Assembly: GCF_001884135.1 (NCBI RefSeq)
Contig: NZ_MAOC01000007.1
Coordinates: 186,001 to 250,000 of the forward strand
DNA from: Bacillus nitratireducens
GTDB taxonomy: Bacteria > Bacillota > Bacilli > Bacillales > Bacillaceae_G
Direction of reading: 5' to 3'
Length of the DNA: 64,000 nt
This document shows positions 33,051 to 44,013 of the stretch, piece by piece. Each line of letters opens with the position of its first letter. Position 1 is the first letter of the stretch. The notes below the pieces were generated by a model. It was not told the origin of the DNA. It searched no databases and was given only the letters and a program-made list of their open reading frames with translations. Both the position numbers and the translations under genes were made by a program.

Positions 33051-34145
33051 TTATTTTTTAATTAGCTTGTTCATTACCTCATATAGCTTATTTGCTGCAT
33101 CTGGAATACCAAGTTGCTTAGCAGCCAGTTTCATATTTTGTAATGTTTGTGTATCCAATAAAATTTCATCAATATCACGAATAAGCGTTTCAGCTGATAA
33201 ATCTTTTTCAAGCAACATTTTTGCTGCTCCTTTATCGACAACAGAACGTGCATTTTTTTCTTGATGGTTATTTGTTACATACGGACTCGGAATTAACACA
33301 CTTGGTTTACCTAACGCTGTTAATTCTGCAAGTGTTGTTGCCCCCGCTCTTGAAACAACAAGATCTACACCAGTCAGTACCTCTGGCATATTATGAATAA
33401 AAGGCTTAATAATAACATTATTCGGATTCCCTTTTTGTTTCACTGCTTCCATCACTTTGTCATAATGTACTTCACCTGTTACGTACAATATTTCGTAACT
33501 TTTATTTCCAAACTGTTCAATCGCTTCTACAAAAGCATCGTTAATCGGTCTAGCCCCGCGACTCCCACCAAAAATAAGCACGGATTTTTTAGAAAGAGAT
33601 AGTCCTACCGAACGTTTTCCTTTCATTCCATTTTGGTCCAATACTTCTGATGCACGTGGATTACCTGTCATAACCACTTTTGACTGTGGGAAATGTTCTG
33701 CAGCTGCTTCAAAGCAAACTGCAACTTTATCGACATAACGACTTAAAAATTTATTCGTTACACCAGGTACACTATTTTGTTCATGTACAATAGTCGGAAT
33801 ACCTAATTTAGCCGCAGCATATACAACTGGCCCACATACGTATCCACCCGTACCGATAACAATATCAGGATTAAAACGACGAATATATCGTTTACTATCT
33901 TGAACACCTTTTAGGAAACGCATCACCGTTTTTACATTATCAAGAGATATTTTTCGTTTAAATCCACTTATAACAATAGATTGGAACGGAATACCCGCTT
34001 TCGGTACGATGGTACTCTCTAATCCATTCTCTGTACCAATGTATAAAAACCTTGCTTCCGGATTTAATTTTTTTATTTCTCTAATTAAAGCAAGAGCTGG
34101 ATAAATATGTCCTCCAGTACCCCCACCACTTACTAATACTCGCAC
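33051..34145 (-). CDS. murG: UDP-GlcNAc:lipid I N-acetylglucosaminyltransferase
   Basis: 364 residues, GT28. Converts lipid I to lipid II on the inner membrane face. Glycine loop [13 protein letters not shown] near residues 6-18, second loop [11 protein letters not shown] near 190-200, and acceptor region [11 protein letters not shown] 34145 (MRVLVSGGG) is used, having GGAGGAATTA upstream; the extra 11 codons further upstream are not supported. Confidence 0.97.
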   Translation of the reverse strand: MRVLVSGGGTGGHIYPALALIREIKKLNPEARFLYIGTENGLESTIVPKAGIPFQSIVISGFKRKISLDNVKTVMRFLKGVQDSKRYIRRFNPDIVIGTGGYVCGPVVYAAAKLGIPTIVHEQNSVPGVTNKFLSRYVDKVAVCFEAAAEHFPQSKVVMTGNPRASEVLDQNGMKGKRSVGLSLSKKSVLIFGGSRGARPINDAFVEAIEQFGNKSYEILYVTGEVHYDKVMEAVKQKGNPNNVIIKPFIHNMPEVLTGVDLVVSRAGATTLAELTALGKPSVLIPSPYVTNNHQEKNARSVVDKGAAKMLLEKDLSAETLIRDIDEILLDTQTLQNMKLAAKQLGIPDAANKLYEVMNKLIKK

Positions 34146-34223
34146 TACTAATTCCTCCACTTCCCTGTTCTTATTCAATCGTATTTATTTCTATATACAT
34201 ATTGTATTTTCCACACATACGAA

Positions 34224-34248
34224 AAACCCTGTCTTTTAAACAGGGTTT
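34224..34248 (-). terminator. Terminator overlapping the spoVE stop codon
   Basis: AAACCCTGT/ACAGGGTTT stem with a U-run on minus. Its right arm includes two bases of the spoVE stop. Confidence 0.82.
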
Positions 34249-35338
34249 AATAGCGAGAATGGCGACTTATATTCAATAATACACCTACTGCCATTAACAT
34301 TAAGGTCAAACTTGATCCACCATAACTTAAAAATGGCAAAGTAATACCCGTAACAGGCATCAGTCCTGTTACAACACCAACATTAATCATTACTTGAATC
34401 GCAATCATCGCCACAATACCTACTGCTAAAAACGTACCATATAAATCTGGCGCTCCTAATGCTATACGAATCCCGCGCCATAGTAATAGACTAAATAATA
34501 ATAACACAAATGAACCGCCAATAAAACCTAATTCCTCGGATAAGATTGCAAATATAAAGTCTGTTTGTGGTTCCGGTAAATAAAGAAACTTTTGTCTACT
34601 TTGTCCAAGTCCAAGTCCAAATAAACCACCAGGTCCAATTGCGAGTAACGATTGAATAATTTGAAATCCACTTCCGAGCGGATCCGACCACGGATCTAAA
34701 TATGATGTGATGCGTTTCATTCGATATGGTGCTGATGCAATTAACCCTACAAATCCCGCTGCACCAAGCAAACCAAACATTGCAAAGTGAAAGACCCTTG
34801 CTCCCGATATAAATATCATAATAATACATGTCCCAACCATTACCGTTCCCGTACCAAGATCTGGCTGTAACATAATCATCCCAAAAGCAAGAAATACAAA
34901 ACTTAGAGCAGGTAGTAATCCACGTTTAAAGGATGTAATTAATTTTTGTCGTTCCGCTAAAAATTTTGCTAAGAAAATAATCATCGCGAATTTCATAAAC
35001 TCTGACGGTTGAATGGAGAATGCCCCGATTCCAATCCAACTTCGTGCTCCCCCGCGAACGAGACCTACTCCTGGAATTAAAACGAGAATAAGAAGAACGA
35101 AACAAACTAGCAAAATTACTTTTGAATACGTGCGCCACACCCAATAATCAATTTTCATTATAAAAAACATAGCCACTACACCAATACTCGCAAACAACAA
35201 TTGTCTTTTTGCAAAAAAGAATGAATCCCCCATTTTATAAGAGGCCCAAACCGCACTCGCACTATAAACCATAATCATTCCGATTGTTAACAACGCAAGT
35301 GTAACGATGATGAGAATAAAATCAGGCGTTTTCTTCAT
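34247..35338 (-). CDS. spoVE: SpoVE, SEDS-family peptidoglycan glycosyltransferase for the spore cortex
   Basis: 363 residues with about ten membrane helices, RodA/FtsW/SpoVE family. Conserved VYSASAVWA near 24-32, QPSEFMKF near 109-116, LSYGGSSL near 340-347. In B. subtilis the copy at this locus is SpoVE, acting with SpoVD to polymerise cortex glycan in the mother cell. Assignment over FtsW rests on position between murD and murG. Confidence 0.93.
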   Translation of the reverse strand: MKKTPDFILIIVTLALLTIGMIMVYSASAVWASYKMGDSFFFAKRQLLFASIGVVAMFFIMKIDYWVWRTYSKVILLVCFVLLILVLIPGVGLVRGGARSWIGIGAFSIQPSEFMKFAMIIFLAKFLAERQKLITSFKRGLLPALSFVFLAFGMIMLQPDLGTGTVMVGTCIIMIFISGARVFHFAMFGLLGAAGFVGLIASAPYRMKRITSYLDPWSDPLGSGFQIIQSLLAIGPGGLFGLGLGQSRQKFLYLPEPQTDFIFAILSEELGFIGGSFVLLLFSLLLWRGIRIALGAPDLYGTFLAVGIVAMIAIQVMINVGVVTGLMPVTGITLPFLSYGGSSLTLMLMAVGVLLNISRHSRY

Positions 35339-35386
35339 TATCCATGAACACCACCTCTTTAGGCAGAACCTTTTGCCCTATGTAAC

Positions 35387-35420
35387 AAAACATCAGTAGG
35401 TGTTAGCCTACTGATGTTTT
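35387..35420 (-). terminator. Terminator after murD
   Basis: Perfect 14-bp stem AAAACATCAGTAGG/CCTACTGATGTTTT with loop TGTTAG, just beyond the murD stop. The U-run is short, so termination may be partial. Confidence 0.75.
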
Positions 35421-35428
35421 GATTTACT

Positions 35429-36781
35429 TTATATAAGTTTATGCACAGCTTGTATAAAAATGTCTCCTCTTTCTTCAAATGTTTTAAATTGATCCCAGCT
35501 TGCACATGCTGGTGAAAGAAGAATTACATCGCCATCCGTAGAATGAGCGTAAGCTTTCACTACTGCCTCACCTAAAGTATCGACACTTTCAATTACATCT
35601 AATCCTGCTTTTTCAGCCGCTCTTACTAATTTTGGCGCAGTTTGTCCAAATGTTACAATCGCTTTGACATGTTTAAAGTATGGAATTAAATCGTCAAATT
35701 CATTTCCGCGATCAAGTCCACCAGCTAATAAAACAATCGGTTGTGTAAATGCAGACAATGCTTTTTCTGTCGCTAGCATATTCGTCGCTTTTGAATCATT
35801 ATAAAACTTACGATTATTAATCGTTGTTACATATTCTAAGCGATGCTTTACACCTGTAAAACTTTTTAACACAACAGTAATTGCTTCATTAGAAACACCT
35901 AGTAACTTCGCAATACTCATCGCTGCTAAAATATTTTCTAAATTGTGCTTACCAGGTAAAACAATATCGCTTACTTCAGCCACTTTTTCGCCTTTAAAAT
36001 AAAGAGCGTTTTCTTTTATATATGCACCATCTTCAATTTCTTTCGTAGTCGAAAATAGTACTTTTTGTCCTTTACTTTGTGCCGATAATGTCATTACATC
36101 TGCATCATCCGCATTAATTACACTATAATCTGTTTCAGTTTGGTTTTTGAAAATATTCGCTTTTGCCAAACCATACTCTTCCTTCGTTCCATGGTAATCT
36201 AAATGCGCTTCAAATAAATTTAAAAATGCAGCAATTTTAGGTTGGAACATCTCTACTCCCATCAACTGGAATGATGAAAGTTCTGTAACTACAACTTCAT
36301 TTTCTTTTGCATCTTGTGCAACTTCACAAGCTACTGTTCCGATATTCCCCGCAATAACAGGGTGCTTTTTGCCTTCTTTTAACATTTCAAACGCAAGCAT
36401 TGTCGTTGTTGTTTTACCGTTAGATCCCGTAATTCCAACAAATGGAGCTTCTGAAATACGATATGCTAATTCAACTTCAGTGACAATCGGAATTTGCTTT
36501 TCTTTCGCCGCCACTAGTAGTGGATTAGAATATGGAATCCCTGGATTTTTTACGACAAGTGAAATGTTTCTTTCCAACAATTCTAACGGATGTCCACCAC
36601 AAACAACATCCATTCCCTTCGCTTGCAATTCAGCTGCAGGCACGTTACCCGCTAATGGTTTCCCATCATTTACAATAACGTTTGCACCTAATTCGTTTAA
36701 TAAAGTAGCTGCTGCATAACCACTTTTAGCAATACCTAATACAAGAACATTTTTATTTTTAAATTCAGTTATAGTTTTCAA
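35429..36781 (-). CDS. murD: UDP-MurNAc-L-alanine:D-glutamate ligase
   Basis: 450 residues. Adds D-Glu to UDP-MurNAc-L-Ala using ATP. Rossmann N-domain ([14 protein letters not shown] near 11-24), P-loop [13 protein letters not shown] near 115-127, central [11 protein letters not shown] and C-terminal [13 protein letters not shown]. Starts on the base after the mraY stop (no gap), so it is tightly coupled to mraY. Confidence 0.97.
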   Translation of the reverse strand: MKTITEFKNKNVLVLGIAKSGYAAATLLNELGANVIVNDGKPLAGNVPAAELQAKGMDVVCGGHPLELLERNISLVVKNPGIPYSNPLLVAAKEKQIPIVTEVELAYRISEAPFVGITGSNGKTTTTMLAFEMLKEGKKHPVIAGNIGTVACEVAQDAKENEVVVTELSSFQLMGVEMFQPKIAAFLNLFEAHLDYHGTKEEYGLAKANIFKNQTETDYSVINADDADVMTLSAQSKGQKVLFSTTKEIEDGAYIKENALYFKGEKVAEVSDIVLPGKHNLENILAAMSIAKLLGVSNEAITVVLKSFTGVKHRLEYVTTINNRKFYNDSKATNMLATEKALSAFTQPIVLLAGGLDRGNEFDDLIPYFKHVKAIVTFGQTAPKLVRAAEKAGLDVIESVDTLGEAVVKAYAHSTDGDVILLSPACASWDQFKTFEERGDIFIQAVHKLI

Positions 36782-37756
36782 TTACATCCACACCCCGATA
36801 TAAATTCCTAACACAGCTAGTAAAAATCCTACAGACCAAAATGTTACAACAACGCGCCATTCTGACCAACCACATAATTCATAATGATGATGTAATGGAC
36901 TCATTTTAAAGACACGCTTTCCTGTTGTTTTGAACGAAATAACTTGGATAATAACAGATAAAGTTTCTGCTACGAATACACCGCCAATAATAACGAGTAA
37001 CAATTCTTGTTTTAACAAAATTGCTACAGCTGCAATTGCTCCCCCTAAAGCTAGAGATCCTGTATCGCCCATAAATACTTTCGCTGGATTCGCATTGAAT
37101 ACTAAAAAGCCAAGTACAGCTCCTACAACTGCCATACAGAAAATCGCTACACCAAATTGTTCTTGAGCCACAGCAATAATACTAAATGCCCCGAATGCAA
37201 TAGCAGCTGTTCCTGATAATAAACCATCTAAACCATCTGTTAAGTTAACCGCATTCGATCCACCAATAAGCATAAATAATACAAGAACAAAGTATGCCCA
37301 CCCTAATTCGAATTCAACATCCGTTCCTGGAATCATAATATAAGTGGGAAATGCTTGCCCTTTTCCAATTAAAAAGAACGCAATAGCAATTACAAGCTGA
37401 CCAATCAATTTTTGTTTTGATGTTAAACCAAGATTTCTTTTCTTAACTACTTTTATATAGTCATCTAAAAATCCGATTAATCCGTATCCAAATGTAACTA
37501 ATAATAATAATGATACTTCTGCACCTAAATTGTTAAATTTAATCGCCATAATGAGCGTAGTTACCATCATGGATACATATATGACAATACCACCCATCGT
37601 TGGTGTCCCTGATTTTTTTTGGTGTGACTTCGGTCCTTCGTCACGAATACTCTGTCCGAACTTTAACTTTCTTAAAAATGGAATAAATAATGGCGAAAGG
37701 GCAACAGAAATTAAAAATGCTACCCCGGCCGTTACTAATAAACCTTGTTCAAGCAC
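36782..37756 (-). CDS. mraY: Phospho-MurNAc-pentapeptide translocase
   Basis: 324 residues, about ten membrane helices. Transfers phospho-MurNAc-pentapeptide to undecaprenyl phosphate, forming lipid I. Catalytic motifs [16 protein letters not shown] (DD, near 91-106), NLTDGLDGL and [10 protein letters not shown], plus SPLHHHYE near 290. GTG 37756 with GGGGAGG upstream is the start; the extra upstream codons are not used. Confidence 0.97.
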   Translation of the reverse strand: MLEQGLLVTAGVAFLISVALSPLFIPFLRKLKFGQSIRDEGPKSHQKKSGTPTMGGIVIYVSMMVTTLIMAIKFNNLGAEVSLLLLVTFGYGLIGFLDDYIKVVKKRNLGLTSKQKLIGQLVIAIAFFLIGKGQAFPTYIMIPGTDVEFELGWAYFVLVLFMLIGGSNAVNLTDGLDGLLSGTAAIAFGAFSIIAVAQEQFGVAIFCMAVVGAVLGFLVFNANPAKVFMGDTGSLALGGAIAAVAILLKQELLLVIIGGVFVAETLSVIIQVISFKTTGKRVFKMSPLHHHYELCGWSEWRVVVTFWSVGFLLAVLGIYIGVWM

Positions 37757-37778
37757 ATGTAGTCCTCCCCTCATGCTG

Positions 37779-39254
37779 TTACTCTTCGTTGTTTAAACGC
37801 TCCGTGATTGCTTCTTTAGCGACTTCACGATCGTCAAAATGATGAACTTTCTTACCAATAATTTGATATGTTTCATGCCCTTTACCAGCAATAATAATGA
37901 TGTCCGCATCTTTTGCTTTAGCAATTGCACAATGTATCGCTTCTTTTCTATCAATAATTACCTCGTAATTATTCCCATTTGCACCATTTACCATATCATC
38001 TAAAATAGCCTTCGGATCTTCACTTCTTGGATTATCTGATGTATAAATTGCATGCGTTGCATATTCTGCTGCGACACTTGCCATTATTGGTCTTTTCGTT
38101 CTATCTCTATCACCACCGCAACCAACGATACAATATACATTCCCTTTTGCAAATTGTTTTGCTGTTTTGAGTACGTTCTCTAAGCTATCAGGTGTATGTG
38201 CATAGTCAACAATAACTGTGTAATTTTGTCCACCATCAACAACTTCAAAACGTCCAGGAACACCAGCAAGCTCTTTGATCACATCGATAATTGTTTGTAA
38301 GCTCACACCTGAAACAAGACCTGCTGCTGTAGCAGCTAACACGTTATATACATTAAACTTACCAATTAATTTCATCGTAACATTGACAGTTTCATACGGT
38401 GTTACAAGTGTAAATGTTGTACCGCCACTCGTCATTACGATATCTCGTGCCATAATGTCGCTTGCAACATCTATACCGTATGTTACAACAGTAGCTGCTG
38501 TACTTCTCATATACTCCTCTGCTACTGGATCATCACTGTTTAATATAGCGTATTTTTCACGATTATGATGATAACTATTGCCAAGCTGTGCAAAAAGCAA
38601 CCCTTTCGCATGTTTATATTCTTCCATCGTTTTATGATAGTCTAAATGATCTTGTGTTAAATTTGTAAATACTGCAACATCGTAATCGCATCCGTGTACA
38701 CGGCCCAGATCTAAAGCATGAGACGAAACTTCCATTACTGTGCTATCCACACCTTGTTCAACCATTTTTGAAAACGTCTGTTGAAGTGTTAGTGCATCTG
38801 GTGTTGTATTTTTCACCTCAAATGTTTCATCACCGATTTTCATATTAATCGTTCCAATTAGCCCTGTTTTATGACCATGTGCGCGCATAATTTCATCCAT
38901 AATATGCGATGTTGTTGTCTTTCCATTTGTACCTGTAATACCGATTAAATGTAACTTGTGTGTTGGTTGGCCATAAAAATAATCAGCTAAAACCGCTAGC
39001 GAACGAAAAGTATTTTTCACAAGTACAACTGGAACGTCAACATCAATTGGTCTTTCCGCAACAATAGCAGCCGCTCCTTGTGCGGCTGCTTGCTTAGCAA
39101 AGTCATGGCTATCAACCGTATATCCTTTCATACATATAAATAAGCTTCCCTCTTTCACTTTACGTGAATCCGCTTCAATAGATGTTATTTCTGGATTTTC
39201 TTTTGGAACAACTGGAAAATCATGCAAACATGATAAAAGTGTATGCAACTTCAT
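37779..39254 (-). CDS. murE: UDP-MurNAc-tripeptide synthetase (meso-DAP adding)
   Basis: 491 residues. Adds meso-diaminopimelate to UDP-MurNAc-L-Ala-D-Glu. P-loop [13 protein letters not shown] near 111-123; DNPRSEDP near 408-415 is the DAP-specificity motif (Lys enzymes differ), in line with Bacillus A1-gamma peptidoglycan. 22 bases before mraY. A long hairpin lies between it and spoVD. Confidence 0.97.
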   Translation of the reverse strand: MKLHTLLSCLHDFPVVPKENPEITSIEADSRKVKEGSLFICMKGYTVDSHDFAKQAAAQGAAAIVAERPIDVDVPVVLVKNTFRSLAVLADYFYGQPTHKLHLIGITGTNGKTTTSHIMDEIMRAHGHKTGLIGTINMKIGDETFEVKNTTPDALTLQQTFSKMVEQGVDSTVMEVSSHALDLGRVHGCDYDVAVFTNLTQDHLDYHKTMEEYKHAKGLLFAQLGNSYHHNREKYAILNSDDPVAEEYMRSTAATVVTYGIDVASDIMARDIVMTSGGTTFTLVTPYETVNVTMKLIGKFNVYNVLAATAAGLVSGVSLQTIIDVIKELAGVPGRFEVVDGGQNYTVIVDYAHTPDSLENVLKTAKQFAKGNVYCIVGCGGDRDRTKRPIMASVAAEYATHAIYTSDNPRSEDPKAILDDMVNGANGNNYEVIIDRKEAIHCAIAKAKDADIIIIAGKGHETYQIIGKKVHHFDDREVAKEAITERLNNEE

Positions 39255-39299
39255 TTCACTAAACCCTCTCTACATTGTTTATTTATCTCTTATTTTAGC

Positions 39300-39343
39300 A
39301 AGCAACACCTTACCTCCTAGTTATATAAAAATAGGAGGTAAGT
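39300..39343. other. Long inverted repeat upstream of murE
   Basis: CTTACCTCCTA (39309-39319) and TAGGAGGTAAG (39332-39342) pair perfectly, with further partial pairing (AGCAACAC/GTGCTACT) outside. No U-run on either strand, so not a normal terminator. The arm contains an SD-like AGGAGGT on plus and minus copies. The flanking gap (39343-39464) also has a small GAGAC/GTCTC hairpin at 39384-39400 and nothing else. Confidence 0.6.
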
Positions 39344-39464
39344 GCTACTATAGTCTAATCAATAGATTTATTTATTAATGAGACACTTATCGTCTCAAAT
39401 AAAGCAATTTTCCTATAAAAAACTCACTTCCACCAATTGTACCATAAAACACAATCAGTTACCT

Positions 39465-41381
39465 TTAATTCCCGAAGTAAATTCTAACTTTTGAACCCTC
39501 TTTTACTTTAGCTCCGGCTTCTGGTGATTGCTTAATTACTTTCCCACCATCACCACTTATATCAAGCTTCAAGTCTACAAGTTGCGTTTGTAAATCTTTC
39601 TTTTTCATACCAATTAAATTCGGAACTTCCACAGTTGGTGTATCGCCCCATTTATATTCTTTCTCAACTTGCTCTTTTCTCGGTTCCACTCCCATTACAG
39701 GAAGTGCGTCACGAAGAATATTCCCAACAATAGGTGCTGCTACAACTCCACCAAATTGAGTGACTCCTTTTGGGTTATCCACAGCTACATAAACAACAAT
39801 TTGCGGATCGTCGGCTGGAGCAAAACCGATAAATGATACAATGTAGTTATTATCCAAATATTTTCCATCCTTCACCTTTTGAGCAGTTCCAGTTTTTCCA
39901 CCTACACGATATCCATCAATGTAAGCCCCTTTACCAGAACCTTTCGCTACAACATTCTCTAATGCGTAACGAACTTTCTCTGAAGTTTCCTTGGAAATAA
40001 CTTCCCTTTTCGCAACAGGTGTCTTTTTGCTGACAACTTGATTATTCTTCGGATCAATAAATTCCTTCGCTATATATGGCTGATACAAAGTTCCACCATT
40101 TACAGCGGCTGCCACAGCCGCTACTTGTTGAATCGGTGTAACAGAAACACCTTGCCCAAATGAAGTCGTCGCTTGCTCGACTGGACCAACTTTATCTAAA
40201 TTAAATAAAATCCCGCTACCTTCACCTTGTAAGTCAATTCCGGTCTTCTGTCCAAACCCGAAATTGCGAATGTATTTAAACAATCGATCTTTACCAAGAC
40301 GATCACCGAGTTCAATAAATCCTGGGTTACAAGAGTTTTGAACTACCTCTAAAAACGTTTGGCTACCATGGCCTCCAGCTTTCCAACATCGCAATCTAGC
40401 TCCACCAACTTCAGCTGCCCCATCATCATAAAACGTATCTTTCTCTAAGTCTACTAAATTTTCATTCAAGGCTGCAGCTAATGTAATAATCTTAAATGTT
40501 GACCCTGGCTCATACGTACTCCATACAGGTAAGTTTCTGTTATATACTTCCGGAGAAACACTTTGAAAATCTGCTGGATCAAAACTTGGCCGACTTGACA
40601 TACCTAAAATCTCACCATTTTTCGGATTCATTGCTATTGCTATCATACCGTCAGGATTATACGTCGATTCCGCAATATTCATTTCTCTTTCCATAATCCT
40701 CGTAATGCGTGAATCGATTGTTAACCCTAAATTCAAGCCAGCTTCTGGTTTTTTGAAATCATCTCCAACGTTAGGCATTCTCTGCCCTTTCGCATCTGCA
40801 AAAAATCGCACATGACCTTTATCACCATTTAGCTCTTTATCATAATATTTCTCTAGTCCCATAAGCCCTTGATTATCACTGCCCGCAAATCCTAATACGT
40901 GTGATAAAAAATTACCGAATGGATAGTACCGGATAGAATCCTCTGCGATGTACACACCCTTTAAACTTAATCCGCGTACTTCTTTCGCTTTGTCATGCGA
41001 TATTTTCCTTCCGCCTTTATCAAGCCTTACAATCGACTCTTTTTTTGTAACCCGCGTATAAATATCATCTTTTTCCACACCTAATACTGCAGCTAACTTC
41101 TCTGCAGTCTCTGCTGGTTTTTCAATTTGCCTCGGCACAACAAAGACGGTCGGTGCACTTTTATTCGTAGCAAGCTCCACACCATTTCGATCTAAAATCT
41201 TCCCTCGCTCTGGTTCAAAAGTAATATTACGACTCCATGAATCCTTCGCACGATCTGTTAACATATTTCCAAGAAAAAATTGCACATATCCAAGACGAAT
41301 ATCGATGATGGTGAAAATGAGTATACCCGATATAAGTATAAAAATAAGTCGCTTCCTAACTGTTACATTTGATACACGCAT
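39465..41381 (-). CDS. spoVD: SpoVD, sporulation-specific class B penicillin-binding protein
   Basis: 638 residues. N-terminal membrane anchor (about 11-32), dimerisation domain, transpeptidase domain with STFK at 294-297, SCN at 350-352 and KTG at 496-498, and one C-terminal PASTA domain (about 580-638). It cross-links cortex peptidoglycan together with SpoVE. One PASTA and this position distinguish it from PbpB, which has two. SpoVD is SigE-dependent in B. subtilis. A perfect hairpin encloses its start codon. Confidence 0.96.
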   Translation of the reverse strand: MRVSNVTVRKRLIFILISGILIFTIIDIRLGYVQFFLGNMLTDRAKDSWSRNITFEPERGKILDRNGVELATNKSAPTVFVVPRQIEKPAETAEKLAAVLGVEKDDIYTRVTKKESIVRLDKGGRKISHDKAKEVRGLSLKGVYIAEDSIRYYPFGNFLSHVLGFAGSDNQGLMGLEKYYDKELNGDKGHVRFFADAKGQRMPNVGDDFKKPEAGLNLGLTIDSRITRIMEREMNIAESTYNPDGMIAIAMNPKNGEILGMSSRPSFDPADFQSVSPEVYNRNLPVWSTYEPGSTFKIITLAAALNENLVDLEKDTFYDDGAAEVGGARLRCWKAGGHGSQTFLEVVQNSCNPGFIELGDRLGKDRLFKYIRNFGFGQKTGIDLQGEGSGILFNLDKVGPVEQATTSFGQGVSVTPIQQVAAVAAAVNGGTLYQPYIAKEFIDPKNNQVVSKKTPVAKREVISKETSEKVRYALENVVAKGSGKGAYIDGYRVGGKTGTAQKVKDGKYLDNNYIVSFIGFAPADDPQIVVYVAVDNPKGVTQFGGVVAAPIVGNILRDALPVMGVEPRKEQVEKEYKWGDTPTVEVPNLIGMKKKDLQTQLVDLKLDISGDGGKVIKQSPEAGAKVKEGSKVRIYFGN

Positions 41382-41420
41382 ATTGGAACAAGCCTCCCTT
41401 ACGCCTAGCTTGTTCCAATA
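41381..41420 (-). promoter_or_regulatory. Hairpin enclosing the spoVD ribosome binding site and start
   Basis: TATTGGAACAAGC and GCTTGTTCCAATA form a perfect 13-bp stem. Its loop carries the SD AAGGGAGG and its 3' arm runs to the A of the spoVD ATG. A SigE-like -10 (CATATATT, seven of eight) overlaps the 5' arm on minus. Confidence 0.6.
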
Positions 41421-41462
41421 TATGCTTGTACTTATTTAATTAGAACTTCTTCCCTATTACCA

Positions 41463-43613
41463 TTATGGCTTTTCTGCTTCTTGCTGCGGCTCAAGTGGTG
41501 GTACGAGTGTTACACCTAATTCCGTACCAGGTTGCAACAATGTTCCTTCCGCCACACTTTGTTCCGTTACATATCCTGTACCAGAAGGTTTTAAGTTAAG
41601 CTTTAATGTTTTTGCTAAATTCATAACATCACGCAGTGCCCATCCCTGTACATTTGGCATTGTAGGCTTATCTCCTACTAAGAAGACTCGATCACCTTTT
41701 AATGTTTGTTCAGTTGCTTTTGGCACTTGCTGCTGCGCTTTCCCTTCACCTAATACAATTGGACGAAGTTTTGCTTTATCAATTGCTTTTTTCGCTTCAT
41801 CCATCGTTTTTCCTGTTACATCCGGAACGACAGTTTGTTGCTCTTTCACATATTTCTTCGGATCCTTTACTTCATTTGGCTTAATCTTTAAATACTCTAA
41901 ACTATTTTTCGTTACATATTTAAAGATATCAGCTAAAGGTTTAGCCCCGTTTTCATCATCTTTTAATTTCGGCTGTTTAACGGCCACATACACAACAAGT
42001 TGTGGATCGTCCATCGGTGCCATACCTAAGAATGAGAATATATAATTCTCTCTTCCTGTCATATAGCCACCTTTCCCGTCAGGAATTTGTGCTGTACCTG
42101 TTTTACCACCTACAGAATAGCCATCAATTTTATATGCAGTCCCTGTTCCTTTCGGTGATGTAACAACACGTTCTAGTAATTGTCTTACTTGCGCGGCTGT
42201 CTCTTTGGTAACAGGCTTTCCTACTTCTTCTGGTTTATGCTCTAACTGTACTTTACCTGTTATTGGATCCACAATTTTATCAACTGTATAAGGTTTCATC
42301 ATTTTACCATCATTTGCAATCGCTGTTGCAGCTTGTACAAGTTGAATTGGTGTAACTGTAGAACCTTGTCCAAATGCCGTTGTTACTTGTTGTATTTGTT
42401 GATCAAATAAAATTGTATTTGACCCTTCACCAGGTAAATCAATGTTTGTTTTTTCATCTAATCCAAAACTGTGAATATATTTTCGAAAACGCTCTGCACC
42501 AAGTTTTTGATCCCCTAAAATTGCGAACGCTACGTTTGAAGATCGCTCTACCCCTTCATCAAAAGTAATAGAACCCCATCCAGCGCCGCCGTTATGATCT
42601 TTTATTTTACGATTACCAACTTGATATGTACCAGACTGATAAAAGTCTTGTCCATTGTATACACCTTCATTAATGGCCGCCGCTAATGTGAAAATCTTCA
42701 TTGTTGATCCCGGTTCAAACGCATTTGCAATGGCGTCGTTATAATAGTAATTCATCCGTCCTTCGTTCGGATCATAACTAGGTTTACTAGACATCGCTAA
42801 TATTTTCCCTGTCTTCGGATCCGCTACAATTCCAATTAAATTTTCTGGTTCATAATGTTTACTCGCTTCTTTCATCGCGTCTTCTAAATAACTTTGAATA
42901 CGTTGGTCAAGCGTTAAATACACATTATCTCCATTTTTAGGTGCCTTTACATTCACCTTTCCACCGTCAAGAGATACTCCTTTACGGTCACCTGTATAAG
43001 CTACCTCACCATTAGAAGCACCTAAATACTTATCCAAACTCTTTTCTAAGCCAAATTGACCTACTGCGATTCCATTATCATTAGGTTTGGCATGACCTAT
43101 GACATAAGATGCGAAATCACCGTTTGGATACACTCTCGCATTTTCAGTAATAAAAGTTATTCCCGGCAATTTCAATGCTTCTATTTGTTCTTTCTTTTCT
43201 TTCGTCAAGCCCTTACCCAATGTTCCAAATTCCACTTGACTTTTACCTTCTTTATTTAAAGTAGCTAAAATTTTATCTTCATCTTTCCCGAGTACTCCTG
43301 CGATTTTCTTTGCAGTATCCTCTTTATCCTTAACCGCGTTGGCTCCTTTTAACTCGGCTACAAGTTTATAAGAATTTGCATCTTGCGCTAGGACATGACC
43401 ATTTTGATCATAAATTGTTCCTCGATTCGCTTCGAGGACTCCCTTTTTACTATGTTTCTGCTCAGCAAGTTTCTTTAAATCATGATTGTCCACTGTTCCT
43501 GTTACTTGTAAGTAAAAAAATCGGGCTAATAACAGCAAAAAGAGCAGGAGGAAAAATATCATAAAATAACCTGCTCCCTTATTGGTATGAAATTTGGTCA
43601 TATTTCTCTTCAT
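41463..43613 (-). CDS. pbpB: Penicillin-binding protein 2B (FtsI), septal transpeptidase
   Basis: 716 residues. Membrane anchor (about 16-36), dimerisation domain, transpeptidase with STMK at 303-306, SSN near 363-365 and KTGTAQ in the C-lobe, then two PASTA domains (from about VPDVTGKTMDEA and MPNVQGWALRD). Essential for vegetative septation, cross-linking new septal wall. Follows ftsL by about 20 bases, as in the canonical division cluster. Confidence 0.97.
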   Translation of the reverse strand: MKRNMTKFHTNKGAGYFMIFFLLLFLLLLARFFYLQVTGTVDNHDLKKLAEQKHSKKGVLEANRGTIYDQNGHVLAQDANSYKLVAELKGANAVKDKEDTAKKIAGVLGKDEDKILATLNKEGKSQVEFGTLGKGLTKEKKEQIEALKLPGITFITENARVYPNGDFASYVIGHAKPNDNGIAVGQFGLEKSLDKYLGASNGEVAYTGDRKGVSLDGGKVNVKAPKNGDNVYLTLDQRIQSYLEDAMKEASKHYEPENLIGIVADPKTGKILAMSSKPSYDPNEGRMNYYYNDAIANAFEPGSTMKIFTLAAAINEGVYNGQDFYQSGTYQVGNRKIKDHNGGAGWGSITFDEGVERSSNVAFAILGDQKLGAERFRKYIHSFGLDEKTNIDLPGEGSNTILFDQQIQQVTTAFGQGSTVTPIQLVQAATAIANDGKMMKPYTVDKIVDPITGKVQLEHKPEEVGKPVTKETAAQVRQLLERVVTSPKGTGTAYKIDGYSVGGKTGTAQIPDGKGGYMTGRENYIFSFLGMAPMDDPQLVVYVAVKQPKLKDDENGAKPLADIFKYVTKNSLEYLKIKPNEVKDPKKYVKEQQTVVPDVTGKTMDEAKKAIDKAKLRPIVLGEGKAQQQVPKATEQTLKGDRVFLVGDKPTMPNVQGWALRDVMNLAKTLKLNLKPSGTGYVTEQSVAEGTLLQPGTELGVTLVPPLEPQQEAEKP

Positions 43614-43635
43614 CTTTTCTTCACACCTATTTGCC

Positions 43636-43998
43636 TTACTTTAGGCCTTTCACGTTATTCGCATTAATTTCTAGCCCGTGTTTTTTTGCAACTTCAGCGA
43701 TACGTTCATAACGACTTAACTTCTCTACTTCAGCCTGCAATTCTTGATTTTCCTTTTGGTTTTTCACAATTTGTTCTTCTATCGTCGCTGCTTCTACATT
43801 CACTTGATAAAGACCCGCTTTATTCCCAATAAAAGCTACACAAGCATATAATAAAAACCCAATAAACGTTACATACAATAGCTTTTCAATTCTTGTAATT
43901 TTCGCTTTAACTTTTGGCTTAACCATCTGCTGTGGCGGCGTTTGAATTTGTACCTCTTCTTGCGCCTGTTGTTTATACTTTACAGCTAAATTAGTCAT
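43636..43998 (-). CDS. ftsL: Cell-division protein FtsL
   Basis: 120 residues: Lys/Gln-rich cytosolic N-terminus, one membrane helix (about 40-60), and an extracellular leucine-zipper-like coiled coil (AATIEEQIVKNQKENQELQ). Unstable bitopic protein that partners DivIB and DivIC and controls timing of septal synthesis. Primary sequence is poorly conserved in the family, so position between rsmH and pbpB is the main support. Confidence 0.93.
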   Translation of the reverse strand: MTNLAVKYKQQAQEEVQIQTPPQQMVKPKVKAKITRIEKLLYVTFIGFLLYACVAFIGNKAGLYQVNVEAATIEEQIVKNQKENQELQAEVEKLSRYERIAEVAKKHGLEINANNVKGLK

Positions 43999-44013
43999 AC
44001 CTCTCTCTCCTTT

